In this document: positions 51,545 through 60,802 of the stretch, one piece after another | Position numbering within the stretch: position 1 is the stretch's first letter | Layout of the letters: the number at the start of each line of letters is the position of its first letter | NCBI RefSeq assembly: GCF_014646655.1 | Contig: NZ_BMNR01000002.1 | Location: 337,942-401,941 of the forward strand | Direction of reading: 5' to 3' | DNA from: Yeosuana aromativorans | GTDB lineage: Bacteria; Bacteroidota; Bacteroidia; Flavobacteriales; Flavobacteriaceae | Length of the DNA stretch: 64,000 nt | Made by a program: the position numbers and the translations under genes | Notes under the pieces: model-generated | What the model was told of the DNA's origin: nothing | What the model saw: the letters and a program-made list of their open reading frames with translations, nothing else | Database searches by the model: none

Positions 51545-51922
51545 ATGAATTTAAACCAAGTTACCATACCGTCGTTGGATGTTGAAATCTCAATAGCCTT
51601 TTATGAAAAACTTGGGCTGAAGCTTATTGTAAGATCACTACCTAAATACGCCAGATTTGAATGCCCAGACGGAGATTCCACATTCTCTGTTCACAAAGTA
51701 GATGAGCTTCCTAAAGGTCACGGTATTACCCTTTATTTTGAGAATGAGGATTTAGATAAAACCGTTGAAATACTGAAAGAGAAAGGTCTCGCATTTCAAG
51801 AACTACCAAATGATAAACCGTGGCTGTGGCGTGAAGCTCATTTGTTTGACCCTGACGGCAATCATATTATTTTATTTTACGCTGGCAAAAACAGAAAAAA
51901 TCCGCCATGGCGGATTCAATAA
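51545..51922 (+). CDS. VOC family (glyoxalase/bleomycin-resistance-like) protein
   Basis: A 125-aa protein with the paired beta-alpha-beta-beta-beta modules of the VOC fold: LNQVTIPSLDVEISIAFYEK and LGLKLIVRSLP in the first, GITLYFENEDLDKTVEILKE and EAHLFDPDGNHIILFYAGKN in the second. Potential metal ligands (H near the end, E in the second module) are present. Substrate not predictable. Its last six codons contain a perfect palindrome that acts as terminator for the convergent hydrolase gene. Confidence 0.85.
   Translation: MNLNQVTIPSLDVEISIAFYEKLGLKLIVRSLPKYARFECPDGDSTFSVHKVDELPKGHGITLYFENEDLDKTVEILKEKGLAFQELPNDKPWLWREAHLFDPDGNHIILFYAGKNRKNPPWRIQ
51895..51916 (-). terminator. Terminator of the hydrolase gene, embedded in the VOC coding end
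   Basis: On the minus strand: AATCCGCC, ATGG centre, CGGATTTTTT (the full palindrome is AATCCGCCATGGCGGATT). The T run is followed by CTG. It lies within the VOC coding region, encoding Asn-Pro-Pro-Trp-Arg-Ile in the sense direction. Confidence 0.75.
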
Positions 51923-51924
51923 AA

Positions 51925-53304
51925 TCAAAAAGAATCTAAAATTTTCTTAAACTTTGCATCATTTATATATTTTGAAAACTCTTTTTGTTTTAAAATATAA
52001 TCCTTGTTTTTAAACCCTTTTTCCATTGCTCTTTTTAAATTCAACAACATACTTTCTTGATTATCAAGCAATGCATAGTCCATAGATAATCTTAGAAAAG
52101 TATATGGTCTTGATGGATATATTTCCGTGTTTAATTCATGGCAAAAAACAGCTTTTTTAATGTCATTTTCCCTTAAAAACTCTTGGGCCGTTTCAAAAGA
52201 TAATGCAAAAATAGAATATCTTATACGCTCAACCATTTTTCTGAAACGAGAATCTTCATGCTTGAGATATTTAAAATTGATTTTATTCAATTCCCTTCTC
52301 CACCACTCATAATTATTCTTTTTGAGTATTTCACTTTTAACATCACTATTAAATTTTTGCACAAAAATATTAGTGGTTTTTGTTTCTTCACTTATTATTT
52401 GCTCTCGTATTTTAACATCTGCCCTATACTGCTTTTCTTTTTTCAGTTCATTTACTTTTGAACTAATGCTATCCAAGTTAAAGTATCTTGAGTAGTTTCT
52501 TAAAATTCGTTCATACTCAAAGACCGAAAGCTCAATTTGATTACTACTTTCAAGTGATTTGGCCTGAACATAATTCTTTTGATAGGTTTCTTCAACAATG
52601 TCTTCATTAACGTGTTTAAGCCCTTTTTTATAAGCTTGAAGCTCAAGCCAATCAAAAGCTTTTAAAACTTCACTTGATGGAGGCCATCTATGATCACCTT
52701 CAAAAGTGAAGATTTCATGGTCAATGCCAAATCTTGTGCACCAGTCTTTAACAGAAAACATTTCTTGATAATTCATGTCCGAATCACCAACCAATCCAAC
52801 ATAAGAGAACGTTTCAAAAGTAGGTTTTTGTGATAAGTTAGAAGAAAAACCAGCACCACAAGCTATAACCCCTTGAATTTTTTTGGAAATCACGGCTACA
52901 ATAGATGCCAACCTAGACCCGCCCGAAAACCCTGCAGTATATATCAAGTTTTGATTTATTTTAAATGTAGTAAGCACCTCTTTAAATAGATTATCGATGA
53001 ACTTGAAATTTTCATCATTTGGACCGTTTTTACAATTATTAGAACAGACTAAAATATAGTTATACTTTTCAGAGGATTCTATAAAGGGCTGAATTCCAAT
53101 TTTTCCTCTGGCGGCAGGGTCAAAAATGAAAACGATTGCAGAAGGTTGATTTTCCTTGAATGTTTTGGGGAGATAAAGCGTGTAAGTTTCTGTAGTGTTT
53201 TTAATCTTAACTGAATCAATAATCTTTCCTCTTTCAAAATAAATTGATTGACCATTTAAATTAAAAATGGATAACAAAAAAATAATACTGAGTAACTTCC
53301 TCAT
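51925..53304 (-). CDS. Secreted alpha/beta hydrolase with C-terminal helical (TPR-like) region
   Basis: About 459 aa. The ATG at 53304 gives a signal peptide MRKLLSIIFLLSIFNLNGQS; a GTG/TTG-type extension to 53319 is unneeded. Residues 20-230 form an alpha/beta hydrolase: ETYTLYLPKTFKENQPSAIV, FIFDPAARGK, ILVCSNN, nucleophile elbow TAGFSGGSRLAS, GLVGDSDMNY and EGDHRWPPSSEVL (acid and His). The C-terminal ~220 residues are helical, with a closing segment like TPR repeats (YTFLRLSMDYALLDNQESML). It resembles dienelactone-hydrolase or poly-beta-hydroxybutyrate-depolymerase-like esterases. Substrate unknown. Confidence 0.75.
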   Translation of the reverse strand: MRKLLSIIFLLSIFNLNGQSIYFERGKIIDSVKIKNTTETYTLYLPKTFKENQPSAIVFIFDPAARGKIGIQPFIESSEKYNYILVCSNNCKNGPNDENFKFIDNLFKEVLTTFKINQNLIYTAGFSGGSRLASIVAVISKKIQGVIACGAGFSSNLSQKPTFETFSYVGLVGDSDMNYQEMFSVKDWCTRFGIDHEIFTFEGDHRWPPSSEVLKAFDWLELQAYKKGLKHVNEDIVEETYQKNYVQAKSLESSNQIELSVFEYERILRNYSRYFNLDSISSKVNELKKEKQYRADVKIREQIISEETKTTNIFVQKFNSDVKSEILKKNNYEWWRRELNKINFKYLKHEDSRFRKMVERIRYSIFALSFETAQEFLRENDIKKAVFCHELNTEIYPSRPYTFLRLSMDYALLDNQESMLLNLKRAMEKGFKNKDYILKQKEFSKYINDAKFKKILDSF

Positions 53305-53411
53305 TAGACAAAAACTCAATTTAATAAATAAATAGAGGTTAAATAAACTATCTTATAATTTTAGATTAATTTATGTGTAATATTCATCCAATCATTCAAT
53401 TAAAGATAATT

Positions 53412-53855
53412 TTATTTTAAAGGCTTGACCTCATTGTATTTAACCACATGTGACAACACGATTTGGGTTTTGGTTTCACCATAAACAATTAATTGGTCAA
53501 TAAAGCTCTCCAAATGTTTTTGGTTTTTAAAAACCACTTCCATAACTATATTTTCGTTACCTGTGATTCTATAACAGTTTAGGACTTCATCGTAGGTTTT
53601 CACTTTTTCCAAAAATGGCTTTAGCATCCCCATAAAAGCACGTAAAGTAATCAATGCCTTTAATTGATAACCAACATCCAAAGGCGAAACAGATGTTTTG
53701 TAACCTTGAATAATGCCGGCATCTTCCATCTTTTTTATACGCTCTGAAACCGCCGGTGAACTAATGCCAACACGCTTGCCAATAGCAACATTGGACTGTC
53801 TGGCATTCTCTTGCAAACACTTTAAAATCTTCCAGTTTAATGAATCGATAATCAT
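53412..53855 (-). CDS. Lrp/AsnC family transcriptional regulator
   Basis: A 147-aa protein with the AsnC-type helix-turn-helix at residues 1-60 (DSLNWKILKCLQENARQSNV, IGKRVGISSPAVSERIKKME) and the RAM ligand-binding domain afterwards (VLNCYRITGNENIVMEVVFK). Probably senses an amino acid or related metabolite; regulated genes are unknown. Monocistronic on the minus strand, divergent from the gene at 53971. Confidence 0.92.
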   Translation of the reverse strand: MIIDSLNWKILKCLQENARQSNVAIGKRVGISSPAVSERIKKMEDAGIIQGYKTSVSPLDVGYQLKALITLRAFMGMLKPFLEKVKTYDEVLNCYRITGNENIVMEVVFKNQKHLESFIDQLIVYGETKTQIVLSHVVKYNEVKPLK

Positions 53856-53970
53856 TTAAAAAAACAGGTAATTAAAAATTAATTATTAAAGCAAATATAC
53901 AATTTTACTTTAATATCGATAGTATAAATTGTAGACTTGTCAGTATTTTTGATAAAATTGCTTGAAGAAA

Positions 53971-54366
53971 ATGTTGCCCACTATTCCATCACACCTATCA
54001 GATTTGCCTATTTATAAAAAGGCCATGGAAATCTATATTCTAACCAGAAGTATTTCGTCCTACATTCAATATGACTTATCTGAATTAAAACCCGATGGTT
54101 CTGAAAATAAAGACATTTATTTTTCAGGTGACATTATTCAGCAATCTGTTTCGTTAGCTCCTGAAATTCTCAATGCCGAACTAGAGCGCAGTTCAGAAAG
54201 AAAGCATAAACACATTGCTTCTCTGCAAAGACTTACCAATTTACTTTACAAAAACTCCTATAGATTGGAACGATCAAACAGTAATGGGAAAGACTTTTTA
54301 CCCATTCTAAGAAGTGAATTGAAAAAGTTTAAAAAACTACAGCACAATTGGATGTTGACGCTTTAA
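53971..54366 (+). CDS. Small helical protein, possibly of the four-helix-bundle family
   Basis: 131 aa starting at the ATG at 53971 (MLPTIPSHLSDLPIYKKAME); an in-frame TTG nine nt upstream would add three residues. Predicted mostly alpha-helical, with YKKAMEIYILTRSISSYIQY and SGDIIQQSVSLAPEILNAEL as two helices and LRSELKKFKKLQHNWMLTL as a third. It recalls the S23/four-helix-bundle proteins found across Bacteroidota but is not a secure match. Function unknown. Divergent from the Lrp gene and convergent to the Crp gene. Confidence 0.6.
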   Translation: MLPTIPSHLSDLPIYKKAMEIYILTRSISSYIQYDLSELKPDGSENKDIYFSGDIIQQSVSLAPEILNAELERSSERKHKHIASLQRLTNLLYKNSYRLERSNSNGKDFLPILRSELKKFKKLQHNWMLTL

Positions 54367-54530
54367 ACTGAGCATTACAACTTAATAGATATTTTTTTTA
54401 TCAATTCGAATTGATAGTAATAATCTGAACTATCATCAGCATTAAACTTTAAAAAACCAGTCCTAGCATAATAAAGTAATTTTTCTTATTACACAATTTC
54501 AATAGTTTTATTTTCATTCTTTTTATAATA

Positions 54531-54560
54531 AAAAAACACACATCAAATGATGTGTGTTTT
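54531..54560. terminator. Hairpin terminator, probably bidirectional
   Basis: AAAACACACATCA, loop AA, TGATGTGTGTTTT with extra A/T on both sides: a 13-bp perfect stem. It can end transcripts of both the helical-protein gene and the Crp-like gene. Confidence 0.85.
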
Positions 54561-54598
54561 AATAGAAAATAAGCAATCCCTATTTCTAAATAACCTTA

Positions 54599-54717
54599 TT
54601 GATAAATAGCAATTTGATAAATATTCAAGCAAACGATTTTTGAATATTATGCTTCAAATGTAAATAAGATTATTTTACCAATTTTTTAAAAACCCACTTG
54701 AAATTGATAAATATCAA
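54599..54717. promoter_or_regulatory. Cluster of FNR/Crp-like palindromes
   Basis: A perfect TTGAT-AAAT-ATCAA lies at 54704-54717 (8-bp arms AAATTGAT/ATCAATTT). Two degenerate copies precede it: TTGATAAATAGCAA (54599-54612) and TTGATAAATATTCAA (54614-54628). The spacing and half-sites match the FNR family box TTGAT-N4-ATCAA. Confidence 0.6.
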
Positions 54718-54743
54718 TTTTTATATGATTTAAATTATAAAAT

Positions 54744-55325
54744 CTATTGATATAGCCTAGATAAGGTTTCTGGACGAATATTTAATAGAGAAGCCATATA
54801 CTTTTTAGGCAGCCGTTTTACGATTTCGGGATTGAAGGTTTTTGTGAAATGTTCATAACGCTCTTTAGCACCTGATATTCTCGCCAAAAAAGCTCTGTTT
54901 TCTGCATGAATGTAATAGTGAACCATTAAAATTCTGTTCAACTCTGCCATATCAGGATAGTTTTTAATGGCGTAGTCCATATCATCAAACCCCAAACTTT
55001 CAGTATAAGTTTCTTCTAAACACTGTATGTTTTCTGATGCCGGTTCCTTTTTAAAATAACCCGAAATTGATGTCACTATTTCATTATCTACGCTTACCCA
55101 AGTAGTAATTTCATTATCATTATAATCAAAATAACCTCGAATCAAGCCTTTTCGTATAGCATGTATTCTATCACAAACTTCTCCCCTTTTCACTATATAA
55201 TCGCCTTTTTTATAATGTGTGGAAATCATTCTTTGCGACAAAAAGGTTTTAAGTGAATTTGATAAAGGAGAAATAGAGTTTAACAACGTAACACTAAAGA
55301 TATTGTTATACTTAGCTACTGGCAT
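54744..55325 (-). CDS. Crp/Fnr family transcriptional regulator
   Basis: 193 aa from the ATG at 55325 (MPVAKYNNIFSV); a TTG at 55346 in frame would add seven residues. Residues 20-110 form a cyclic-nucleotide-binding-like domain (YKKGDYIVKRGEVCDRIHAI, RKGLIRGYFD) and the C-terminus a winged helix with MASLLNIRPETLSRLY. The recognition helix contains E-T-L-S-R, the residues that in FNR-type proteins read TTGA. No FNR-style iron-sulfur cysteines are present, so another signal is sensed. FNR-like palindromes flank the gene on both sides. Confidence 0.88.
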   Translation of the reverse strand: MPVAKYNNIFSVTLLNSISPLSNSLKTFLSQRMISTHYKKGDYIVKRGEVCDRIHAIRKGLIRGYFDYNDNEITTWVSVDNEIVTSISGYFKKEPASENIQCLEETYTESLGFDDMDYAIKNYPDMAELNRILMVHYYIHAENRAFLARISGAKERYEHFTKTFNPEIVKRLPKKYMASLLNIRPETLSRLYQ

Positions 55326-55366
55326 ATGGATAGTTTTGCCAAGCAATATATTTGATTATGCTACTA

Positions 55367-55394
55367 CTAAAAAATGATATATATCATTTTTTAG
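55367..55394. promoter_or_regulatory. 28-nt perfect palindrome upstream of the Crp-like gene
   Basis: Starts CTAAAAAATGATAT and continues with its exact complement. Its core TGAT-ATAT-ATCA has the half-site spacing of an FNR box, so it may be the autoregulatory operator; on the minus strand it could also be a weak terminator for IcmF. Right of it, AGTATA...TTTTTATCA occurs twice (from 55399) as an imperfect direct repeat. Confidence 0.65.
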
Positions 55395-55434
55395 ATATTA
55401 GTATACATTTTTATCATATCAGTATAACTTTTTA

Positions 55435-58400
55435 TCACATATTTCGCCGATACTGTCCACCAACTTCAAATAAGGCATTGGTGATTTGACCCAAAGAACA
55501 CACTTTACAGACATCCATCAACGCTTCAAAAATATTTTCGTTATGAATAGCCTTTAGTTGCAACTCTTTTAGCAATCCTTCTGTATCATGAGTTGCATGC
55601 AGGTTTTGCAATGTATTGATTTGGTTCTGCTTTTCTGCTTCAGTCGCTCTGATGACTTCTTTAGGCAAAATAGTTGGAGATCCCTTACTGCTTAAAAACG
55701 TATTAACCCCAATTATTGGATAGTCACCATTATGCTTTAAGGTTTCGTAATGCAGACTTTCCTCTTGTATTTTACTGCGTTGATACATGGTTTCCATGGC
55801 ACCAAGCACACCACCACGTTCTGTGATTCTGTCAAATTCCAATAAGACAGCCTCTTCCACCAAATCGGTTAATTCTTCAATAATGAATGAGCCTTGGATA
55901 GGATTTTCATTTTTAGCCAACCCTAATTCCTTATTGATAATCAATTGAATGGCCATGGCACGTCTCACGGATTCTTCGGTTGGTGTGGTTATGGCTTCGT
56001 CATACGCATTGGTATGCAGTGAATTACAATTGTCATAAATGGCATATAATGCCTGAAGTGTGGTACGAATATCATTAAAATCTATTTCTTGAGCGTGTAA
56101 ACTTCTTCCGGATGTTTGAATGTGGTATTTTAACATTTGAGCACGCTCATTGGCACCATATTTATGCTTCATGGCTTTTGCCCATATTTTTCTTGCTACT
56201 CTACCTATAACCGCATACTCCGGATCAATACCATTTGAGAAGAAAAAGGATAAGTTGGGTCCGAATTTATTAATATCCATACCTCTACTCAAATAATACT
56301 CTACATAGGTAAAACCGTTGGATAATGTTAAAGCCAATTGTGTGATTGGGTTAGCGCCAGCCTCGGCTATATGATATCCCGAAATAGATACCGAGTAGAA
56401 ATTGCGAACCTTATGCTTGATAAAATACTCTTGAACATCGCCCATTAAACGCAAGGCAAACTCTGTTGAGAAAATACAGGTATTTTGTGCTTGGTCTTCT
56501 TTTAAAATATCGGCCTGTACGGTGCCTCTTACTTGTGAAATGGTCTTGGCTTTAATGTCTTCATAGATATCTTTTGGCAGCACTTGGTCAGCCGTAACAC
56601 CCAAAAGCATCAATCCTAAACCATTATTGGTTTTTGGTAATTCTCCATTGTATTTAGGACGTTCCTTATCCTTATAAATCTTATTTATTTTAGATTCAAC
56701 TTCTTTTTCCAAACCATGTTCCTTGATGTAAATCTCACATTGTTGGTCAATGGCTGCATTCATAAAAAAACCTAATAACATAGGAGCCGGCCCATTAATA
56801 GTCATGCTCACAGAAGTCATGGCATCTGCCAAATTAAATCCGGAATACAGTTTTTTAGCATCATCCAAACAACAGATGGACACACCTGCATTTCCTATTT
56901 TACCATAAATATCTGGTCTTAAATCTGGATCATGGCCGTAGAGTGTAACGCTGTCAAAAGCTGTAGACAACCGTTTGGCAGGTAAGCCTTCACTAACATA
57001 ATGAAACCGTCTATTAGTCCGTTCTGGGCTACCTTCACCCGCAAACATTCTGGCCGGGTCTTCTCCCATTCGTTTAAATGGATACAAACCCGATGCAAAC
57101 GGAAACTCACCGGGTACATTTTCTTGTAGAACCCAACGCAAAATGTCACCCCACGCTTGATACTTTGGCAGCGCAACTTTTGAAATTTGGGTGTGTGACA
57201 GTGATTCTGTATGGGTCTCAACCTTTATGTCTTTACCACGAACTTTAAAAGTATATATAGGATTTTTATACTTGTTAACTTTGTCTTCCCAACCTATAAT
57301 GGTTTCCCAATTAAATGGATTAAGGTTAAGTTTAACACGATCAAATTCTGCAATAAGAAGTTTCGTGAAATCCTTATTGTCATCCTGAACTTGTTTCAGG
57401 ATCTCATCTGTATTCAATCCATTTTTATCAAGGAAAGATTGCTTCGTTTCACTCGCAATGACGTTTAAAACAGATTCCAAGGTTTTATAAATACCATATA
57501 GTTTTTGGGCCACGTCTACTTGCTCATTAGCTGTTTTGTCATAAGCCCGATTATTTTCAGCAATTTCTGATAAATAGCGTGTTCGTGCTGGTGGAATAAT
57601 GAAAATCTTTTCACTTGCCTCCTCTGAACTTTTGAACGTTGACTTTAAATCAGATTCAGTTTTTTTAACAACGGCATCCATAACAGCAGCATAAAGTTTA
57701 TTCATTCCTGGGTCGTTAAACTGTGATGCAATCGTTCCGTATACCGGTAAGTCATCTTGGGACACATCCCAAAGATTGTGGTTACGTAAGTATTGTTTTT
57801 TCACATCGCGTAATGCATCCAATGCCCCACGTTTATCAAATTTATTGATGGCTACCATATCGGCAAAATCAAGCATATCAATTTTTTCCAACTGTGTGGC
57901 CGCTCCAAATTCGGGTGTCATAACATACAATGACACGTCACTATGTTCAACAATCTCCGTGTCTGATTGGCCAATCCCAGAGGTTTCCAAAATAATCAAA
58001 TCATAAGCAGCCGCTTTTAATACCTGAACCGCTTCATGGACATATTTTGATAAGGCTAAATTCGATTGCCGTGTGGCCAAACTGCGCATATAAACCCGAG
58101 GATTGTTGATGGCATTCATCCGGATTCTATCTCCTAACAAGGCTCCTCCTGTTTTTCGTTTGGAAGGATCTACAGACACAATACCAACGGTCTTCTTTGG
58201 GAAATCAGTTAAAAACCGACGAACCAATTCATCAACCAATGATGATTTTCCCGCACCTCCAGTACCCGTAATTCCCAAAACAGGAGTTTTTGATGTTTTG
58301 TTCTTGTTATGAATCGCTTCCAAAGTAGCTTTAGAAACATCAGGGAAATTTTCAGCAGACGAAATAATCCTTGCTATATATTTTGGATCTTTCTCAGTGA

Positions 58401-58872
58401 GTTTATTGATATCTACATCCAACGTGTCACCAATGGCAAAATCAGATTGTTCAATCAAATCATTGATCATGCCCTGCAAGCCCATTTCACGTCCATCATC
58501 TGGTGAATAAATCCGCGCAATGCCATAATCCATCAGCTCCTTGATTTCCGAAGGCAAAATAACACCCCCGCCGCCGCCAAATATTTTTATATGTCCTGAA
58601 CCGCGTTTTTTTAGTTCGTCATACATATATTTAAAATACTCATTATGGCCACCTTGGTATGAGGTCAAACAAATGGCATTAACATCTTCTTGAATGGCCG
58701 TATTAACCACTTCATCAACACTTCTATCATGTCCTAAATGGATAACCTCAACACCTGTTGCTTGAATAATTCGACGCATGATATTGATGGACGCATCATG
58801 CCCGTCAAAAAGCGAAGCGGCTGTTACTATTCTGATTTTATGCTTTGGTTTATAGGGAGCAATTTGTTTCAT
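55435..58872 (-). CDS. icmF: Fused acyl-CoA mutase (IcmF type)
   Basis: A 1145-aa adenosylcobalamin enzyme (start at ATG 58872; ten residues further upstream lack support). Order: B12-binding domain at 1-140 with [14 protein letters not shown] (cobalt-ligand His); MeaB/MeaI-like GTPase chaperone at about 200-450 with [13 protein letters not shown] and [10 protein letters not shown]; catalytic barrel from about 545 with [29 protein letters not shown] and [19 protein letters not shown]. The Phe and Gln in these segments fit isobutyryl-CoA mutase/IcmF more than methylmalonyl-CoA mutase (Tyr and Arg there). The linker holds a repeat-derived insertion (57379-57464). It interconverts isobutyryl- and butyryl-CoA or related acyl-CoAs. 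Confidence 0.92.
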   Translation of the reverse strand: MKQIAPYKPKHKIRIVTAASLFDGHDASINIMRRIIQATGVEVIHLGHDRSVDEVVNTAIQEDVNAICLTSYQGGHNEYFKYMYDELKKRGSGHIKIFGGGGGVILPSEIKELMDYGIARIYSPDDGREMGLQGMINDLIEQSDFAIGDTLDVDINKLTEKDPKYIARIISSAENFPDVSKATLEAIHNKNKTSKTPVLGITGTGGAGKSSLVDELVRRFLTDFPKKTVGIVSVDPSKRKTGGALLGDRIRMNAINNPRVYMRSLATRQSNLALSKYVHEAVQVLKAAAYDLIILETSGIGQSDTEIVEHSDVSLYVMTPEFGAATQLEKIDMLDFADMVAINKFDKRGALDALRDVKKQYLRNHNLWDVSQDDLPVYGTIASQFNDPGMNKLYAAVMDAVVKKTESDLKSTFKSSEEASEKIFIIPPARTRYLSEIAENNRAYDKTANEQVDVAQKLYGIYKTLESVLNVIASETKQSFLDKNGLNTDEILKQVQDDNKDFTKLLIAEFDRVKLNLNPFNWETIIGWEDKVNKYKNPIYTFKVRGKDIKVETHTESLSHTQISKVALPKYQAWGDILRWVLQENVPGEFPFASGLYPFKRMGEDPARMFAGEGSPERTNRRFHYVSEGLPAKRLSTAFDSVTLYGHDPDLRPDIYGKIGNAGVSICCLDDAKKLYSGFNLADAMTSVSMTINGPAPMLLGFFMNAAIDQQCEIYIKEHGLEKEVESKINKIYKDKERPKYNGELPKTNNGLGLMLLGVTADQVLPKDIYEDIKAKTISQVRGTVQADILKEDQAQNTCIFSTEFALRLMGDVQEYFIKHKVRNFYSVSISGYHIAEAGANPITQLALTLSNGFTYVEYYLSRGMDINKFGPNLSFFFSNGIDPEYAVIGRVARKIWAKAMKHKYGANERAQMLKYHIQTSGRSLHAQEIDFNDIRTTLQALYAIYDNCNSLHTNAYDEAITTPTEESVRRAMAIQLIINKELGLAKNENPIQGSFIIEELTDLVEEAVLLEFDRITERGGVLGAMETMYQRSKIQEESLHYETLKHNGDYPIIGVNTFLSSKGSPTILPKEVIRATEAEKQNQINTLQNLHATHDTEGLLKELQLKAIHNENIFEALMDVCKVCSLGQITNALFEVGGQYRRNM
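57379..57464. repeat. REP-type repeat inserted in frame in icmF
   Basis: On the plus strand, GTCATCCTGAACTTGTTTC plus AGGATC (57379-57403), then a spacer, then AGATTGCTTCGTTTCACTCG followed by CAATGAC (57435-57462). Both halves are well-known intergenic repeat sequences (the CGTCATTGCGAGTGAAACGA type and the hairpin also found at 43805). Read on the coding strand they give VIASETKQS and EILKQVQDD, lodged in the linker between the GTPase and mutase domains. Confidence 0.8.
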
Positions 58873-59017
58873 TAATAAAAATATCTGATTTTTCGTCTGC
58901 AATTTACGGAATATTCAAAAAAATACACTCATTATCTTGAATTATCTAAAATTACAACCAAAAACCTTTCTTATGTTTTTTTGGTTAATTTTAACCTTTC
59001 AAAATCTATAGAATATT

Positions 59018-59872
59018 ATGAACAAAATCACCTTGCTCATGTACTGTAAAGATCGATCCAATATCATTGCCTCGGTCACAAACTTTATCGCCAATAACGG
59101 TGGAAACATTGTGTACATTGATCAGCATGTTGATAGAGAGCAGGACATCTTTTTTATGCGCCTGGAAAGTGAGTTTGAAAATAAATCCTTTTCAATTGAA
59201 GGCTTTAAAGACCTATTCAAAACCACATTGGTGGACCAATTCAAAATAAAGTGGCGTATGTATGCTTCAAACAGAAAACCTAAAATGGCCTTGTTTGTTT
59301 CAAAATACGACCACTGTTTATACGATATTTTAGGGCGTTATAATTCAGGAGAGTTGTTTTTGGAAATTCCTTTTATATTGAGCAATCATAACGACTTAAA
59401 ACCCATTGCCGATAGTTTTAAAATCCCGTTTTATCATGTTCCCATCACAAAGGACAGCAAGCGGGAAGCCGAACAAAAGCAATTGGAGTTATTAATAAAC
59501 CATGAAATAGATTTTATTGTTTTGGCCAGATACATGCAGATAGTTTCGGATACCTTGATTTCAAAATACCCCAATAAAATCATCAACATTCACCACTCCT
59601 TTTTACCTGCGTTTGTGGGAGCCAAACCCTATCATTCGGCTTATAAACGAGGCGTAAAAATCATAGGCGCTACCAGTCATTATGTTACCGCAGAGTTGGA
59701 TGCGGGTCCTATAATTGAACAAGATGTGGCACGCGTTTCCCATACACATTCCATTGAGGACTTAATTGCCAAAGGACGGGACTTGGAAAAAATTGTATTG
59801 GCCAATGCCATTAAATTACACACTAACAGAAAAGTAATGGTATATAATAACAAAACGGTTATTTTTTCTTAA
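59018..59872 (+). CDS. purU: Formyltetrahydrofolate deformylase
   Basis: A 284-aa enzyme releasing formate from 10-formyl-THF. An ACT-like domain opens the protein (LLMYCKDRSNIIASVTNFIA, NNGGNIVYIDQHVDRE), and the formyltransferase-type catalytic part follows: MALFVSKYDHCLYDILGRYN, FIVLARYMQIVSD, NIHHSFLPAFVGAKPYHSAY (catalytic His) and GATSHYVTAELDAGPIIEQD (Asp). Full length. It lies 145 nt from the divergent icmF gene. Confidence 0.95.
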   Translation: MNKITLLMYCKDRSNIIASVTNFIANNGGNIVYIDQHVDREQDIFFMRLESEFENKSFSIEGFKDLFKTTLVDQFKIKWRMYASNRKPKMALFVSKYDHCLYDILGRYNSGELFLEIPFILSNHNDLKPIADSFKIPFYHVPITKDSKREAEQKQLELLINHEIDFIVLARYMQIVSDTLISKYPNKIINIHHSFLPAFVGAKPYHSAYKRGVKIIGATSHYVTAELDAGPIIEQDVARVSHTHSIEDLIAKGRDLEKIVLANAIKLHTNRKVMVYNNKTVIFS

Positions 59873-59880
59873 TTAAACTA

Positions 59881-59888
59881 TATATTTG
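59881..59888 (+). promoter_or_regulatory. -7 element of the DUF4197 gene
   Basis: TATATTTG, a perfect TAnnTTTG match, 28 nt before the ATG at 59917 and only 8 nt after the purU stop. No clear -33. Confidence 0.5.
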
Positions 59889-59916
59889 TTTTTAACCTAC
59901 ATAAATCTACTAAACT

Positions 59917-60624
59917 ATGCTCCGTAAACTTTTCATTTTCTTTTTGATTTTTAATCTAACTGCTTGTGCAGAATTACAACAAGTAGTCAACCAGTTACCA
60001 CAGGGCAGTCCTACTTTAAGTAATGCCGATATTGCAGCTGGTTTAAGGCAAGCCCTTGATTTTGGTATAGAAAAACAAGTAAGCAAACTCACCCAAACCG
60101 ATGGTTTTTACAAAAATGATTTGGTTAAAATTTTATTGCCAGATGAATTACAAAAAGTGGATAAAGCACTGCGTGATATAGGCTTAAGTAGTTTAGCCGA
60201 TGAAGGCATAAAAGCACTTAACAGAGCAGCCGAAGATGCCGTAAAAGAAGCTACGCCAATATTTGTTGATGCCGTTAAAGGTATCACGTTCACGGATGCC
60301 AAAAACATTTTACTTGGCAGTGATGATGCGGCCACCCAATATTTAACAAGCAAAACACAAACGGCACTGTATGCCAAATTTAATCCCGTTATTAAAAACT
60401 CATTCAGTAAAGTGGGCGCGGACCAAATATGGAACAATTTAATTACCAAATACAACAACATTCCGTTTACATCGAATGTTAATCCAGATTTGACCGATTA
60501 TGTGACCCAAGAAGCATTAAAGGGTGTTTATACCATGATTGCTGTTGAAGAAAAAGACATCAGGACAAAGTTCTCCTCAAGAACAACTGACTTATTGAAG
60601 AAAGTATTTGCATTACAGGATTGA
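59917..60624 (+). CDS. DUF4197 lipoprotein
   Basis: A 235-aa lipoprotein: MLRKLFIFFLIFNLTAC is the signal and Cys17 the anchor. The mature part shows the DUF4197 pattern: DIAAGLRQALDFGIEKQVSK LTQTDGFYKNDLVKILLP, FVDAVKGITFTDAKNILLGS and DAATQYLTSKTQTALYAKF. Almost entirely helical. Function unknown; probably periplasmic. Monocistronic, with its own -7 element. Confidence 0.9.
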   Translation: MLRKLFIFFLIFNLTACAELQQVVNQLPQGSPTLSNADIAAGLRQALDFGIEKQVSKLTQTDGFYKNDLVKILLPDELQKVDKALRDIGLSSLADEGIKALNRAAEDAVKEATPIFVDAVKGITFTDAKNILLGSDDAATQYLTSKTQTALYAKFNPVIKNSFSKVGADQIWNNLITKYNNIPFTSNVNPDLTDYVTQEALKGVYTMIAVEEKDIRTKFSSRTTDLLKKVFALQD

Positions 60625-60748
60625 GGTTTTAATACTGAAAGCAGAAAGCATTTATTATTATTTTGATTTGCTGCTTCGCTGAAATTATTAAAATACTTAC
60701 AGCACCAATCATAATTAACATAAAATAAGATGATATTGCAATAATTTA

Positions 60749-60779
60749 TTTGCTTTATAAATAAAATAATGTATATTTA
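60749..60779 (+). promoter_or_regulatory. Promoter of the 65-aa gene
   Basis: TTTG at 60749-60752, exactly 19 nt, then TATATTTA at 60772-60779 (last base A instead of G). Start near 60786, leader about 17 nt. Confidence 0.65.
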
Positions 60780-60802
60780 AGAGCCTGTTATTCAGACACT
60801 CA

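Larger units (their letters stand above)
54367..54743. other. 377-nt non-coding stretch between convergent genes
   Basis: No plausible gene is seen. It contains a hairpin terminator (54531-54560) and, further right, at least three copies of a TTGAT-like palindrome (54599-54717). The remainder is A+T-rich with no codon structure. A small RNA transcribed leftward from the palindromes to the terminator would fit; this is inference. Confidence 0.6.

Noticed and set aside
55435-58872. Frameshift or insertion damage in icmF at the repeat
   Set aside because: The frame stays open through the repeat and all catalytic motifs on both sides are intact, so it is treated as a tolerated in-frame insertion.
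60108-60461. 117-codon open frame antisense to the DUF4197 gene
   Set aside because: The sense gene has a lipobox and a family pattern; the antisense frame has none.
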